Origin: Methylobacterium sp. FF17
Lineage (GTDB): Bacteria > Pseudomonadota > Alphaproteobacteria > Rhizobiales > Beijerinckiaceae
DNA length: 64,000 nucleotides
Assembly (NCBI RefSeq): GCF_025813715.1
Contig: NZ_CP107532.1
Span: forward strand, 3,736,001-3,800,000
Direction of reading: 5' to 3'
The number at the start of each line of letters is the position of its first letter. Positions within the stretch are counted from its first letter, which is position 1. Positions 47,109-56,354 of this stretch are shown one piece after another. The notes under the pieces are model-generated. The model was not told the DNA's origin, searched no databases, and saw only the letters and a list, made by a program, of their open reading frames with translations. Position numbers and translations under genes: made by a program.

Positions 47109-47618
47109 TCAGGATTCTTGCCCAGATTTCAAGGTCGTCGACTCCGCGATCCGCCGCATGGCGGCATCGAGGTCGAACGGCGTGACGAGAAGTTCGTCAG
47201 GCCCCAGCGGACATCGGGACGGGAGATGAGGCAGAAGACGGTCGCCGTAGAGTGTCAGGCCCAGCGTTGCCTGTGCCTGAGCCAGAGACCAGATCTTATC
47301 CCAGTCCAGGCGCTGGCGCATCGATCGCTCGTACCGGGTGGTCGCGGCGATCTGGAACGTCCCGGCTTCCTTGCGCCAATGCTCGACCACAAGGGTATCG
47401 GGGGCGGACAGGCGCTTGAGGAGGTGGGCCAGGGTCTGCGCCAGCAGGCTCTCCACCGCGTTGATCTGAGACCGCCCCACGCTCTCGATCTCGTCGGCGA
47501 CGTTCTCCCAGTCGAGGATGTTCGACAGGTCCGGCCGGCGCGCGAGTTCGCGCAGGGTCGAGGCCTGCTGCTCGGCCCAGGTCACGATGTCGTCGTCGTA
47601 GAGGCTCGGCTGGTCCAT
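47109..47618 (-). CDS. DUF29 family protein
   Basis: 169-residue DUF29 protein. The family signature is [40 protein letters not shown] and [20 protein letters not shown]. It is all-helical and cytoplasmic, with no signal peptide and no known biochemical function. The ATG at 47618 is the family start. It sits between bolA (23 bp upstream) and grxD (44 bp downstream) on the same strand. Insertion of a DUF29 gene into this iron-sulfur gene pair is unusual; elsewhere bolA and grxD are adjacent. Confidence 0.9.
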   Translation of the reverse strand: MDQPSLYDDDIVTWAEQQASTLRELARRPDLSNILDWENVADEIESVGRSQINAVESLLAQTLAHLLKRLSAPDTLVVEHWRKEAGTFQIAATTRYERSMRQRLDWDKIWSLAQAQATLGLTLYGDRLLPHLPSRCPLGPDELLVTPFDLDAAMRRIAESTTLKSGQES

Positions 47619-47641
47619 GCGGTCCGCCTCCGGAGGCGACC

Positions 47642-47878
47642 TCAATCCTGCGGGACGCCCGTAGTCAGCGCAAGGGCGTGGAGCACGCCCCCCATGCGCC
47701 CCTGGAGCGCGCCGTAGACCATCTGATGCTGGGCCACGCGGGTCTTGCCCTTGAAGGCGGCGGACAGGACGGTGGCGGCGTAGTGGTCGCCGTCGCCGGC
47801 CAGATCCTTGATCTCGATCCGAGCGTCGGGCAGCGCCTCCCGGATCATCGCCTCGATCTCGCGCGCATCCATCGGCAT
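47642..47878 (-). CDS. BolA family protein
   Basis: 78-residue BolA-type protein (BolA/IbaG class). It has DAREIEAMIREALPDARIEI, then GDHYAATVLSAAFKGKTRVA and QHQMVYGALQGRMGGVLHAL. The conserved His in the RVAQHQMVY helix-turn-helix is present. BolA proteins bind CGFS glutaredoxins to coordinate a 2Fe-2S cluster. The ATG at 47878 has GAGGAG eight bases upstream. It follows purL by 32 bp on the same strand. Confidence 0.93.
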   Translation of the reverse strand: MPMDAREIEAMIREALPDARIEIKDLAGDGDHYAATVLSAAFKGKTRVAQHQMVYGALQGRMGGVLHALALTTGVPQD

Positions 47879-47910
47879 CGGGTTCACTCCTCAGGATCGA
47901 AAACGGGATT

Positions 47911-50136
47911 CTAGGCGGCGACGCCGGCCGGCTGACTCGCCATGTAGGCGGGGAGCCAGCCCTCGTGCGCCGCGCGCAGGTCCGCCACCGCGATGGCCTC
48001 GCCACGGGGAAGCGTCAGGCCGTCACCGCCGACGACGCCGACGACGCCGGCCGGGATACCCTGCGCCGAGGCGCTGTAGAGCAGGTCCGGCACCGTCTCC
48101 GGATCGACGGCGAGGAGGTAGCGCGCCTGGTCCTCGCCGAAGAGATAGGCATGGGCGAGCAGGCCCTCGGGCACCTCAGGCAGGGCGGCACCGCGGCCGC
48201 CGGCCATCGCCATCTCGGCGAGCGCCACGGCGAGGCCGCCATCGGAGAGGTCGTGGACGGTATCCACGAGGCCGGAGGTGATCAGGCCGCGCACGAAGTC
48301 GCCATTGCGGCGCTCGACGGCCAGATCCACCGGCGGCGGCGCGCCCGCCTCGCGACCGTCGATAACCGATAGATAGACGGACTGGCCGAGCCAGCCGGCG
48401 GTCTCGCCCACCAGGACGAGGAGGTCGCCGTCGCGCTTCAGGTCGATCGTGGCGTGGCGCGTCACGTCGTCGAGGACGCCGACCCCGCCGATCGTGGGGG
48501 TCGGCAGGATGCCGACGCCGTTGGTCTCGTTGTAGAGCGAGACGTTGCCGGACACGACGGGGAAATCCAGCGCCTTGCAGGCCTCGCCGATGCCCTTGAG
48601 GCAGCCGACGAGCTGGCCCATCACCTCCGGCTTCTCGGGGTTGCCGAAGTTCAGGTTGTCGGTGATGGCGAGGGGCTTGCCGCCCACCGCCGTGATGTTG
48701 CGCCAGGCTTCCGCCACGGCCTGCTTGCCGCCCTCGACCGGGTCGGCCTCGCAGTAGCGCGGCGTCACGTCGGCAGTCATGGCGAGCCCACGCGGACCGT
48801 CCTCGACGCGCACGATGGCGGCGTCCCCACCCGGCTTCTGCACGGTGTTGCCGCCGATGAAGTGATCGTACTGCTCGTAGACCCAGCGCTTGGAGGACAG
48901 GTCCGGCGAGCCGACCAGGCGCTTGAGGGCCTCGGCGCTGCCCACCGTCTCGGGCACGTCGGCGGCATTCAGCACCGGCTGGTGCGTGTTGGCAATGTGC
49001 GGCCGGTCGTAGAGGGGGGCCTCGTCGCCGAGCTCCTTGATGGGAAGATCAGCCATCACGACGCCGTCGTGCTTGACCACGAAGCGCAGGGTATCGGTGG
49101 TGTGGCCGATGATCGCGAAGTCGAGGCCCCACTTCACGAAGATCGCTTCGGCCTCGGCCTCCATGCCGGGCTTGAGCACCATGAGCATGCGCTCCTGGCT
49201 CTCGGAAAGCATCATCTCGTAGGCGCTCATGCCGGCCTCGCGGGCGGGCACCTTCTCGATGTGAAGTTCGACGCCGAGGTCGCCTTTGGCGCCCATCTCG
49301 ACGGCCGAGCAGGTCAGCCCGGCCGCGCCCATGTCCTGGATGGCGATGACGGCGCCGGACGCCATCAGTTCGAGGCAGGCCTCCAGCAGCAGCTTCTCGG
49401 CGAAGGGGTCGCCGACCTGCACCGTGGGGCGCTTCGACTCGGAGGCATCGTCGAACTCGGCGGATGCCATGGTGGCGCCGTGGATGCCGTCGCGGCCGGT
49501 CTTCGAGCCGAGATAGACGATCGGATTCCCCACACCCGTGGCGGCCGCATAGAAGATCGCATCGGTGCGGGCGAGCCCCACCGCCATGGCGTTGACGAGG
49601 ATGTTGCCGTCGTAGCGCGGATGGAAGCCCATGGCGCCGCCCACCGTCGGCACGCCGAAGGAATTGCCGTAGCCGCCGATGCCCGCGACGACGCCCGAGA
49701 CGAGGTGGCGGGTGCGCGGATGATCGGGCGAGCCGAAGCGGAGTGCGTTGAGGGCCGCGATCGGCCGCGCCCCCATGGTGAACACATCGCGAAGGATGCC
49801 GCCGACGCCGGTCGTCGCGCCCTGGTAGGGCTCGATGAAGCTCGGGTGGTTGTGGCTCTCCATCTTGAAGACGCAGGCCAGGCCGTCGCCGATGTCGATG
49901 ACGCCGGCATTCTCGCCCGGTCCCTGAATCACCCAGGGCGCCGAGGTCGGCAGGCCGCGCAGGTGCTTGCGGGAGGACTTGTAGGAGCAGTGCTCGTTCC
50001 ACATGGCCGAGACGATGCCGAGTTCGGTCAGCGTCGGGTCGCGCCCGATCAGGCCGCGAAAACGCTCGTACTCGTCCGGTGTCAGGCCGTGCTGGCGAAC
50101 CAGTTCGGGGGTGATCGGAACATCGTTGCGGAACAT
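47911..50136 (-). CDS. purL: phosphoribosylformylglycinamidine synthase subunit PurL
   Basis: 741-residue PurL, the large subunit of FGAM synthase, in the form that works with separate PurS and PurQ (neither is in this window). Motifs: [57 protein letters not shown] glycine loop, and [14 protein letters not shown] in the second half. It uses ATP to convert FGAR to FGAM in purine synthesis. bolA, DUF29 and grxD follow in the same direction. Confidence 0.98.
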   Translation of the reverse strand: MFRNDVPITPELVRQHGLTPDEYERFRGLIGRDPTLTELGIVSAMWNEHCSYKSSRKHLRGLPTSAPWVIQGPGENAGVIDIGDGLACVFKMESHNHPSFIEPYQGATTGVGGILRDVFTMGARPIAALNALRFGSPDHPRTRHLVSGVVAGIGGYGNSFGVPTVGGAMGFHPRYDGNILVNAMAVGLARTDAIFYAAATGVGNPIVYLGSKTGRDGIHGATMASAEFDDASESKRPTVQVGDPFAEKLLLEACLELMASGAVIAIQDMGAAGLTCSAVEMGAKGDLGVELHIEKVPAREAGMSAYEMMLSESQERMLMVLKPGMEAEAEAIFVKWGLDFAIIGHTTDTLRFVVKHDGVVMADLPIKELGDEAPLYDRPHIANTHQPVLNAADVPETVGSAEALKRLVGSPDLSSKRWVYEQYDHFIGGNTVQKPGGDAAIVRVEDGPRGLAMTADVTPRYCEADPVEGGKQAVAEAWRNITAVGGKPLAITDNLNFGNPEKPEVMGQLVGCLKGIGEACKALDFPVVSGNVSLYNETNGVGILPTPTIGGVGVLDDVTRHATIDLKRDGDLLVLVGETAGWLGQSVYLSVIDGREAGAPPPVDLAVERRNGDFVRGLITSGLVDTVHDLSDGGLAVALAEMAMAGGRGAALPEVPEGLLAHAYLFGEDQARYLLAVDPETVPDLLYSASAQGIPAGVVGVVGGDGLTLPRGEAIAVADLRAAHEGWLPAYMASQPAGVAA

Positions 50137-50242
50137 GCGACCCCTCTCAGGCCGGGCTCGCTTCCGGGTCCGGCCGTGACGGCTCTAGAGCGGAACGGCG
50201 CGCCCTGGCAACCATCGATCGCGGATCGGGCCACGCGCGCCC

Positions 50243-51433
50243 TCAATCCGCGGGCGATTCCGCCGCCGCGCGGCCCTTGGGCTGCTCCTCCACGTCGCGC
50301 CAGCGCCGGATCAGGGCGTGGATCGGCTCCGGCCCGGCCACGAAGGCGACGTAGTCGAAGGCCTCCGGATCGCGGCTCGACATCAGGAGCTGGAAGTGCA
50401 TGCGGAACAGGTTCCACTTGCGCCGGGCGATGATGCGGGGCTCGATGAGGTCGTCGATCCGGACATGGATCTCGACCGGGCGGTGCGCCCGGGGCGCGGG
50501 CAGCTTCGAGGCGCTGAGCGGGTTGCGCTGGTGCACCGACAGCCAGTCCCACTTCGCCCGGACATCGAGCCAGCCGATGGCGTCGCACGCCGCGACCCGG
50601 GCGAGCGCGTCGCGGGTCTCGACGGCGCGGGGATCGAGGGTGATCCAGGGGATGACGCTGCCGATGCTGACGAAGGAGACCGGCGTACCGCGCCGGCCGA
50701 AATCCGGGTCGCGGGCGAGGATGCGGTCCAGCGCCTCGAGGCCGAGGAAGCTCGATGAGGAATGGCCGATCACGACGATCTCGGATGCCTTGCCTTCGGC
50801 ACCGCGGATGATCGACGCGAAGGCGTCGAGCCGCGCGCGCATCCGGCTATCGCCGCCACCGGCGTGATCGTGGGTGAAGGCGGTGTCGTCCACGAGGTGA
50901 GCCACGTAGAACGGCTTGCCCCGCGTCATCCGCATCAGCAGGGCGAGGATCGCGTAGGCGAGGGGCGGGACGCCGAGATAGACCCACGGCCGGGTGGCCT
51001 CGGGCGCGAGGGCGAGGAGGCCGGTGGCCAGCGCGAGGCTGAACGCCACCAGGAACAGGTAGATGAGGTGGACCCCGATGATGACCCGGGCGAACCGCCG
51101 CGCCTCGCGCCGGAACGGCCGCAGGTATCCGGAGCGGATCAGCCGCCACCACAGGGCCGGCACCTGCCGCAACCGCCGCCCGTTCGAGCGGGGAAAGCGC
51201 GCCCGCACGATGTCGTCCCAGCGCAGCAGGGTGTAGCGCGTGGCCCGGCCGTCGAGGGCCACCGTCCAGTCGAGGGCGAGACCGTCCGGGGACCGCACGG
51301 GGTCATCGACCGTGATCGTCAGGCCGCGCCGGACGGCGGCCAGCCGGCTCTCACGCCGGAACAGGCCCCAATAGGTCTCCGGCTCGCGCGGGTCGAAGCC
51401 CGGCATGTAGAAGACCTGACGGGGCAGCGCCAC
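50243..51433 (-). CDS. membrane-associated alpha/beta-hydrolase-like protein
   Basis: 396-residue protein of unrecognised family. The start VFYMPGFDPREPETYWGLF is a hydrolase-like oxyanion turn. Two hydrophobic segments (VHLIYLFLVAFSLALATGLL and WVYLGVPPLAYAILALLMRM, about residues 120-170) suggest it sits in the membrane. A nucleophile-elbow-like IVVIGHSSSSFLGLEALDRI occurs near residue 221, and AFTHDHAGG precedes it. The C-terminus has FDYVAFVAGPEPIHAL. Lipase or esterase activity is inferred from the elbow only. It lies 106 bp upstream of purL on the same strand. Confidence 0.6.
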   Translation of the reverse strand: MALPRQVFYMPGFDPREPETYWGLFRRESRLAAVRRGLTITVDDPVRSPDGLALDWTVALDGRATRYTLLRWDDIVRARFPRSNGRRLRQVPALWWRLIRSGYLRPFRREARRFARVIIGVHLIYLFLVAFSLALATGLLALAPEATRPWVYLGVPPLAYAILALLMRMTRGKPFYVAHLVDDTAFTHDHAGGGDSRMRARLDAFASIIRGAEGKASEIVVIGHSSSSFLGLEALDRILARDPDFGRRGTPVSFVSIGSVIPWITLDPRAVETRDALARVAACDAIGWLDVRAKWDWLSVHQRNPLSASKLPAPRAHRPVEIHVRIDDLIEPRIIARRKWNLFRMHFQLLMSSRDPEAFDYVAFVAGPEPIHALIRRWRDVEEQPKGRAAAESPAD

Positions 51434-51537
51434 GTTCGGCTCTGGGACTTGGGTGATGAGAGATCCGTCCGTTCAGGGGGTGGGACTGCGCCCGTCCCTA
51501 CACGATGCGCGGGCGCGGGCACGAGTGCGAAAGCACA

Positions 51538-53391
51538 TCAGGCCCGTGCGGCGGGCTCGTGCGCGAGGAATTCGGCGATGGCCCCGACGAAGCGCTCGCC
51601 ATAGGCCTCGCGCTTGCGCTCACCGACTCCGTGCACGGTGCGCAGGGCGTAGAGGTCGACCGGCTTCGTGCGCGCCATCTCGATGAGGGTACGGTCCGGG
51701 AACACCATGAAGGCGGCGATGCCCTCGGCGCGGGCGATGGTGGCGCGCAGGCCGCGCAGGTGCTGGAACAGGGCCTCGGTGGCGGGGTCGAGGTCGAGGC
51801 TCGCATCCTCGCGGGCGGCCCCGCGCTTGCGGTCGCGGGGCTCGGCCACCTTCGGTTCGGGATCGGGCCGCATCTGGATGGCCTCGCGGCCGAACAGGAT
51901 CGCCTCGCCCTTGTCGGTGAGCGAGAGGCCGCCGAAGCCGTCCCCGTTCTCGGTCACGGCGCCGGCGGCGAAGAGCTGGCGCAGCATCGCGCGCCAGGCC
52001 GCGATGGGCTTGTCGGCGCCCACGCCGAAGGTCTTGAGCGCCGCGTGGCCGTTGCGGCGGATCGTGTCGGATTCCTTGCCGTGGACCACGTCGCAGACAT
52101 AAGCCGCGCCGAAGCGCTGGCCGGTGCGCACGATGGCGGAGAGGAGCTTCTGTGCCGGCACGGTGGCGTCGATCAGCGAGACCCCGCTGCGGCAGAGATC
52201 GCAGCGGCCGCAGGGCTCGCTCGCCTCGCCGAAATAACCGAGCAGCGATTGCCGCCGGCAGGTGGCGCCCTCGCAGAGCGCGATCATCGCCTCGAGCTTG
52301 CGCCGCTCCACCCGGCGGCGCTCGTCCGGCACCTCCTTCTCGTCGATCTGGCGGCGGCGCAGCGCCATGTCGTCGAGGCCGTAGATGGTGAGCGTGTCGG
52401 CGGGCAGGCCGTCGCGGCCGGCGCGGCCGATCTCCTGGTAGTAGCCCTCGACGTTCGAGGGCATGTCGGCGTGGCAGACGAAGCGCACGTCCGGCTTGTT
52501 GATGCCCATGCCGAAGGCGACCGTGGCGGTCATCACGACGCCGTCCTCCTGCAGGAAGGTGTCCTGGTTCTTCATGCGCGTGCCCTGGTCGAGGCCGGCA
52601 TGGTAGGGCAGGGCGCGGAAGCCGTCCTTCGAGAGGACCTCGGCCAATTGCTCGGTGCGCTTGCGCGACGAGCAGTAGATGATCCCGCTCTCCTGGCGGC
52701 GTGGGCGCAGGAAGCGCTCGATCTGACGCGTCGGGTTGTCCTTCGGCGCGAAGGTCAGGCGGATGTTCGGCCGGTCGAAGGAATGGACGAAGGCCTTGAG
52801 TTCGCGGCCGACCGGGAACAGCCGCTCGGTGATGTCGGCCCGCGTCGCCTTGTCGGCGGTGGCGGTGAGCGCGACGGTCTGGACATTGCCGAGCGCCTCG
52901 CGGGCTCGGGCGAGGTCGCGATATTCGGGGCGGAAATCGTGCCCCCATTGCGAGACGCAATGCGCTTCGTCGACGGCGAGGCGCCGGACGCCGGCACCCC
53001 GCAGGGCATCCATCAACCCTTCCATCATCAGCCGCTCGGGCGAGACGAAGAGGAGCCGCAGGTCGCCGGAGCGGATCCGGCGCCAGGTCTCACGGGACGT
53101 CGCCTCGGCCACCGACGAGTTCAGGGTCGCGGCGGCCACCCCGAAACCGAGCATCTGCTGGACCTGATCGTGCATCAGCGCGATCAGGGGCGAGACCACG
53201 ACGGTGAGCGAGGATTCCACCAGGGCCGGCAGCTGGTAGGTCATCGACTTGCCCGAGCCGGTGGGCATGACCGCGAACACGTCGGTCCCGTCGAGGACGG
53301 CGCCGATGACCTCGTCCTGGCCGGGCCGGAAATCGTCGTAGCCGAAGGTGGTCTTCAACGCGGCGCGGGCCTCGTCGAGGCGGCTTGTCAT
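51538..53391 (-). CDS. recQ: ATP-dependent DNA helicase RecQ
   Basis: 617-residue RecQ helicase that unwinds DNA 3' to 5' in recombination and repair. Domain order: helicase core with [20 protein letters not shown] (Q-type start), Walker [17 protein letters not shown] box [21 protein letters not shown]-terminal helicase motif [16 protein letters not shown] zinc-binding Cys cluster ([24 protein letters not shown]); and an HRDC domain at the end (about residues 530-610). The ATG at 53391 is the standard N-terminus; a frame start at 53502 adds 37 Arg-rich residues. Confidence 0.98.
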   Translation of the reverse strand: MTSRLDEARAALKTTFGYDDFRPGQDEVIGAVLDGTDVFAVMPTGSGKSMTYQLPALVESSLTVVVSPLIALMHDQVQQMLGFGVAAATLNSSVAEATSRETWRRIRSGDLRLLFVSPERLMMEGLMDALRGAGVRRLAVDEAHCVSQWGHDFRPEYRDLARAREALGNVQTVALTATADKATRADITERLFPVGRELKAFVHSFDRPNIRLTFAPKDNPTRQIERFLRPRRQESGIIYCSSRKRTEQLAEVLSKDGFRALPYHAGLDQGTRMKNQDTFLQEDGVVMTATVAFGMGINKPDVRFVCHADMPSNVEGYYQEIGRAGRDGLPADTLTIYGLDDMALRRRQIDEKEVPDERRRVERRKLEAMIALCEGATCRRQSLLGYFGEASEPCGRCDLCRSGVSLIDATVPAQKLLSAIVRTGQRFGAAYVCDVVHGKESDTIRRNGHAALKTFGVGADKPIAAWRAMLRQLFAAGAVTENGDGFGGLSLTDKGEAILFGREAIQMRPDPEPKVAEPRDRKRGAAREDASLDLDPATEALFQHLRGLRATIARAEGIAAFMVFPDRTLIEMARTKPVDLYALRTVHGVGERKREAYGERFVGAIAEFLAHEPAARA

Positions 53392-53699
53392 CGGAATCCT
53401 GATCGTCTGTCGAAGGGAAGGGCGGCGGACGCGGCCGCTGGTTCGGCGGGGCGCCGACCGGGAGTGGTCATGCCTCTGAACCATCCGGCGCGCCGAGGTC
53501 AATCATTGCACGGAGGTCGCATCCGCACGGGGCGGGGCGCCGAAACGGACTGCCCGAGGGCGGAACGCGCGCACGGGGTCGTGGCGGGTGGCCGGACCGC
53601 CTTTAAGGCGCCCGTAAGGGCCCTCGTCCATGCTGGGCGGAACGCGTTCGCCACAGACGGGCGCCGATCCGCAACCCCCTTCGCGAGCCAAACCGCGCC
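53392..53699. other. 308-bp divergent intergenic region between recQ and the DUF5993 gene
   Basis: No coding signal. It is GC-rich with one notable near-palindrome, GCCTTTAAGGC, in the last third. It should carry both divergent promoters, but I could not locate a convincing -35/-10 pair or operator. Confidence 0.4.
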
Positions 53700-53855
53700 A
53701 TGATGGTGATCCCGTTTCTCGGCGTATCGGGCGCCCTCGGCGCCGCCTTGGCGGGACGGCGCTCGCTTGCGCTCGCCCTCTGGGCGGTCTCGCTGCTCGC
53801 GCTGCTCCTGCTGTTTCACCAGCACGCGTCCGACGCGCTGAACCTGACCTTCTGA
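53700..53855 (+). CDS. DUF5993 family small membrane protein
   Basis: 51-residue protein, below the usual size cutoff for gene calling. ATGATGGTG opens the frame (53700), giving MMVIPFLGVSGALGAALAGR, then SLALALWAVSLLALLLLF and QHASDALNLTF. Two hydrophobic segments with a short Arg pair between them indicate a tiny two-helix membrane protein; the final HASDALNLTF is the conserved DUF5993 ending. It is followed 9 bp later by the DsbB-like gene, an order seen in other bacteria, so the two are probably translated from one mRNA and may form a complex. Function unknown. Confidence 0.82.
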   Translation: MMVIPFLGVSGALGAALAGRRSLALALWAVSLLALLLLFHQHASDALNLTF

Positions 53856-53864
53856 AAGCCTTCC

Positions 53865-54446
53865 GTGACAGATCTTCGTCTCACGCCGGACCGGGCGCAG
53901 GCCCTCAACGCCCTTGGCCTCGCCGGCTGCAGCGCCATCCTCCTCGTCGCCTTCGGCTATCAGGTGGCGGACGGGGAACTGCCCTGTCCGCTCTGCATCC
54001 TGCAGCGCGCCGCCTTCGCGGCGGCCGGAATGGGCTTCGCGCTGAATGTCTGCCTCGGAGCGCGGCCCGCACATTACGCCATCCTCGTCCTGGGTTCGGT
54101 GGCGGGCTTCGGCATCGCCGCCCGGCAGACCCTGCTGCACATCGCTCCCGGCACGGGGGTCTATGGCTCGGCCCTGTTCGGGCTGCACTTCTACGTCTGG
54201 TCCCTGATCGCCTTCGCCGGACTGATCGTGGCCGCCGCGGTCCTGTGCCTGTTCGAGTCCCAGTTCACCCCGCATGACCGGTCGTCACGCCCGGCACGGA
54301 TCGGACGGCTCGGCCTCGCCAGCGTGCTGCTGTTCCTCGCGATCACCCTGGCCAATGCGGGATCGACCCTGGCCGAACGCGGCGGCGGCCTCTGCCCGGA
54401 CAACCCGACCCGCTACGAGTTCTGGGATTCGCTGTTCGGCCGTTAG
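53865..54446 (+). CDS. DsbB-like disulfide bond formation protein
   Basis: 193-residue inner-membrane protein of the DsbB family. It starts at a GTG 9 bp after the DUF5993 stop codon. About five hydrophobic segments are visible. The quinone-proximal pair is ELPCPLCILQR (Cys41 and Cys44), and Arg48 is conserved. The loop between segments three and four (APGTGVYGSALFGL) has no Cys, where E. coli DsbB has Cys104 and Cys130. Other Cys are at 22, 63, 128 and 177, the last in the tail GGGLCPDNP. It therefore lacks the relay pair to DsbA, so its partner or mechanism may differ. It could also be a quinone or thiol oxidoreductase of another type. Confidence 0.85.
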   Translation: MTDLRLTPDRAQALNALGLAGCSAILLVAFGYQVADGELPCPLCILQRAAFAAAGMGFALNVCLGARPAHYAILVLGSVAGFGIAARQTLLHIAPGTGVYGSALFGLHFYVWSLIAFAGLIVAAAVLCLFESQFTPHDRSSRPARIGRLGLASVLLFLAITLANAGSTLAERGGGLCPDNPTRYEFWDSLFGR

Positions 54447-54458
54447 AGAGAATGTCAG

Positions 54459-54474
54459 CGTCCCGGCGGGGACG
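54459..54474. terminator. short stem-loop between convergent genes
   Basis: CGTCCC, loop GGCG, GGGACG. Six-bp perfect stem in the 93-bp gap between the DsbB-like and LysE-family genes. Weak and without a T-run. Confidence 0.35.
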
Positions 54475-54539
54475 GATCGCTTCGCGCCCTGCTGCGTGAT
54501 GCCTCGCGAACAGCATCTCGGTCGGCCCTCGGATAATCC

Positions 54540-55151
54540 CTATCGCAGGGCAATCGCGGCGGCGGACCCGGCCATCACGGTGGCGGAGCCGCGATTGAGA
54601 AGGCGGCGGGCACGGCGCGAGGTGAAGGCGCGCCGGGCCCGCTCCGCGGCGGCGACATAGAGCACCAGGACTGTTCCCAGCACGGCGACCAGGGTCGCCG
54701 CCATCATCATCAAGCCGAGTGGTGCGAGGTGAGGGAGATCGATGACGCTCGGGAGGAGAGCCAGGAAGAACAGGATCACCTTGGGATTCCCGAGGGTCAT
54801 CGAAAGACCGCCCAGGAAGGCGCGCAGCGTCTCCTGACGCGGCTCCGAAGCGACCGAAGCTTCCTCCACCGAAGCGTTCCAGATCTTCCACGCCAGATAG
54901 GCGAGATAGCCGATGCCGGCGACCTTCAGAGCGATGAAGATGGGGGCCAGTGTCTGGGCCAGGAGCGCGAAGCCGCCCGCCGCGATGCCGAACCAGATCA
55001 GGTCTCCCGCGACCATCCCGAGGATGAAGCCGGCGATGCCGCGAGAGCCGGAAGCCAGGACGCGCGCGACGAGCGCCGCGATACCCGGTCCGGGCGATGC
55101 CGCGGCGCCGGCATAGATCACGGCGAAGAGGGCGAGGCTGGAGAGCGGCAT
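54540..55151 (-). CDS. LysE family translocator
   Basis: 203-residue exporter of the LysE/RhtB type with six predicted membrane segments. Landmarks: LFAVIYAGAAASPGPGIAAL at the N-terminus (the typical PGP motif), LKVAGIGYLAYLAWKIW and GLSMTLGNPKVILFFLALLP. Such proteins export amino acids or related metabolites; the substrate here is unknown. The ATG at 55151 gives the family N-terminus, 14 bp after the recF stop codon on the same strand, so it may be read through from the recF transcript. Confidence 0.9.
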   Translation of the reverse strand: MPLSSLALFAVIYAGAAASPGPGIAALVARVLASGSRGIAGFILGMVAGDLIWFGIAAGGFALLAQTLAPIFIALKVAGIGYLAYLAWKIWNASVEEASVASEPRQETLRAFLGGLSMTLGNPKVILFFLALLPSVIDLPHLAPLGLMMMAATLVAVLGTVLVLYVAAAERARRAFTSRRARRLLNRGSATVMAGSAAAIALR

Positions 55152-55164
55152 CGGGGTCACGCGT

Positions 55165-56292
55165 TCAATCGCGGGCGATTTGCCCGTCGACAACCTTCAC
55201 CAGATCGGCCCGTCCCTCAAGCTCGGCGAACAGCGCCGGGTCGGCCCCGGTCATCCAGACCTGTCCGGAGAGTGCCTCCAGGGCGTCGAACAGCCCCGCG
55301 CGCCGGCGCGGATCGAGATGCGCGGCCACCTCGTCGAGGAGGATGACGGGGCTCAGCCCGCTCATGGCCTGGACGAGGCGGGCATGAGCCAGAACGAGGC
55401 CGATCAGCAGCGCCTTCTGCTCGCCGGTGGAGGCGGTGGCGGCGGGCACGTCCTTGGGGCCGTGGCGCACCACGAGGTCGCTGGTCTGGGGACCGCTCAA
55501 GGTCCGCCCCGCCGCCCGGTCGCGCGCCCGGCCGTGGCGCAGGGCCATGCGGAAGCGGTCTTCGGCCTCCAGGGCCGGCCAGACGGCGACGAGATCGTCG
55601 AGGTCACCCTCCAGGCGCAGGGCCGCCCAGGGAAACGGCTGGGCGTCGTCGCGCCCCTCGGCGATCAGGCGGTCGAGGCGCTCCGTGGTCTCGCGCCGCG
55701 CCAGCGCCACCGAGACGCCGAGTTCCGCCACCTCGCGCTCGACGGCGTCGAGCCACTGTCCGTCGTTCGGCCGCTCCTCCAGCAGGCGGTTGCGCGAACG
55801 TAGGGCCCGCTCCAGGGCGTTGACCCGGGCCCCATGGCCCGCATCCACCGCCAGCACCAGGCGATCGAGGAAGCGGCGGCGGTCGCCCGCCGGCCCCCGG
55901 AACAGGCCGTCGAGGTCGGGGGTGAGCCAGACCACGCGCAGGAATTCCGAGAAGGCCACGGGAGAGGGCGCCGTGGCACCGTCGATCCGGCAGAGCCGGG
56001 CGGCGCGGCCATCGAAGCCGGGGGGCTCGTAGCCGGTCCCGATCCGGTGCTCGTCCTCCTCCCCCGCCAGGGTCATCGAGACGGCGAAACCGCCGGGACC
56101 ACCGCTGCGCGGCATCGCCGAGAGGTCGGCGCGGCGCAGGCCCCGGCCCGGCGAGAACAGCGAGATCGCTTCGAGGAGGTTGGTCTTGCCGGCCCCGTTC
56201 TCACCCACCAGCGCGACGAAGCGGCGGCCGACCGCGAGGTCGAGGTCGGCGTGGTTGCGGAAATCGCGACAGATCAGACGGGTGAGGCGCAC
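55165..56292 (-). CDS. recF: DNA replication and repair protein RecF
   Basis: 375-residue SMC-like ATPase that loads RecA at gaps. It starts TRLICRDFRNHADLDLAVGR and has the Walker A motif VGENGAGKTNLLEAISLFSP near residue 31. The ABC signature lies in ASTGEQKALLIGLVLAHARL and Walker B in VILLDEVAAHLDP. Length and order fit the dnaA-dnaN-recF cluster; dnaN lies 62 bp upstream on the same strand. Confidence 0.97.
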   Translation of the reverse strand: MRLTRLICRDFRNHADLDLAVGRRFVALVGENGAGKTNLLEAISLFSPGRGLRRADLSAMPRSGGPGGFAVSMTLAGEEDEHRIGTGYEPPGFDGRAARLCRIDGATAPSPVAFSEFLRVVWLTPDLDGLFRGPAGDRRRFLDRLVLAVDAGHGARVNALERALRSRNRLLEERPNDGQWLDAVEREVAELGVSVALARRETTERLDRLIAEGRDDAQPFPWAALRLEGDLDDLVAVWPALEAEDRFRMALRHGRARDRAAGRTLSGPQTSDLVVRHGPKDVPAATASTGEQKALLIGLVLAHARLVQAMSGLSPVILLDEVAAHLDPRRRAGLFDALEALSGQVWMTGADPALFAELEGRADLVKVVDGQIARD

Positions 56293-56354
56293 CCCGCCAG
56301 CCCATACCGGATCGTCCCCGACCTGTCTCGCGTCACCGTGCGCCGGCGCCGCGA

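Noticed and set aside
48454..50433. 659-codon plus-strand open frame opposite purL
   Set aside because: No motifs and an anomalous composition; purL is full-length on the minus strand.
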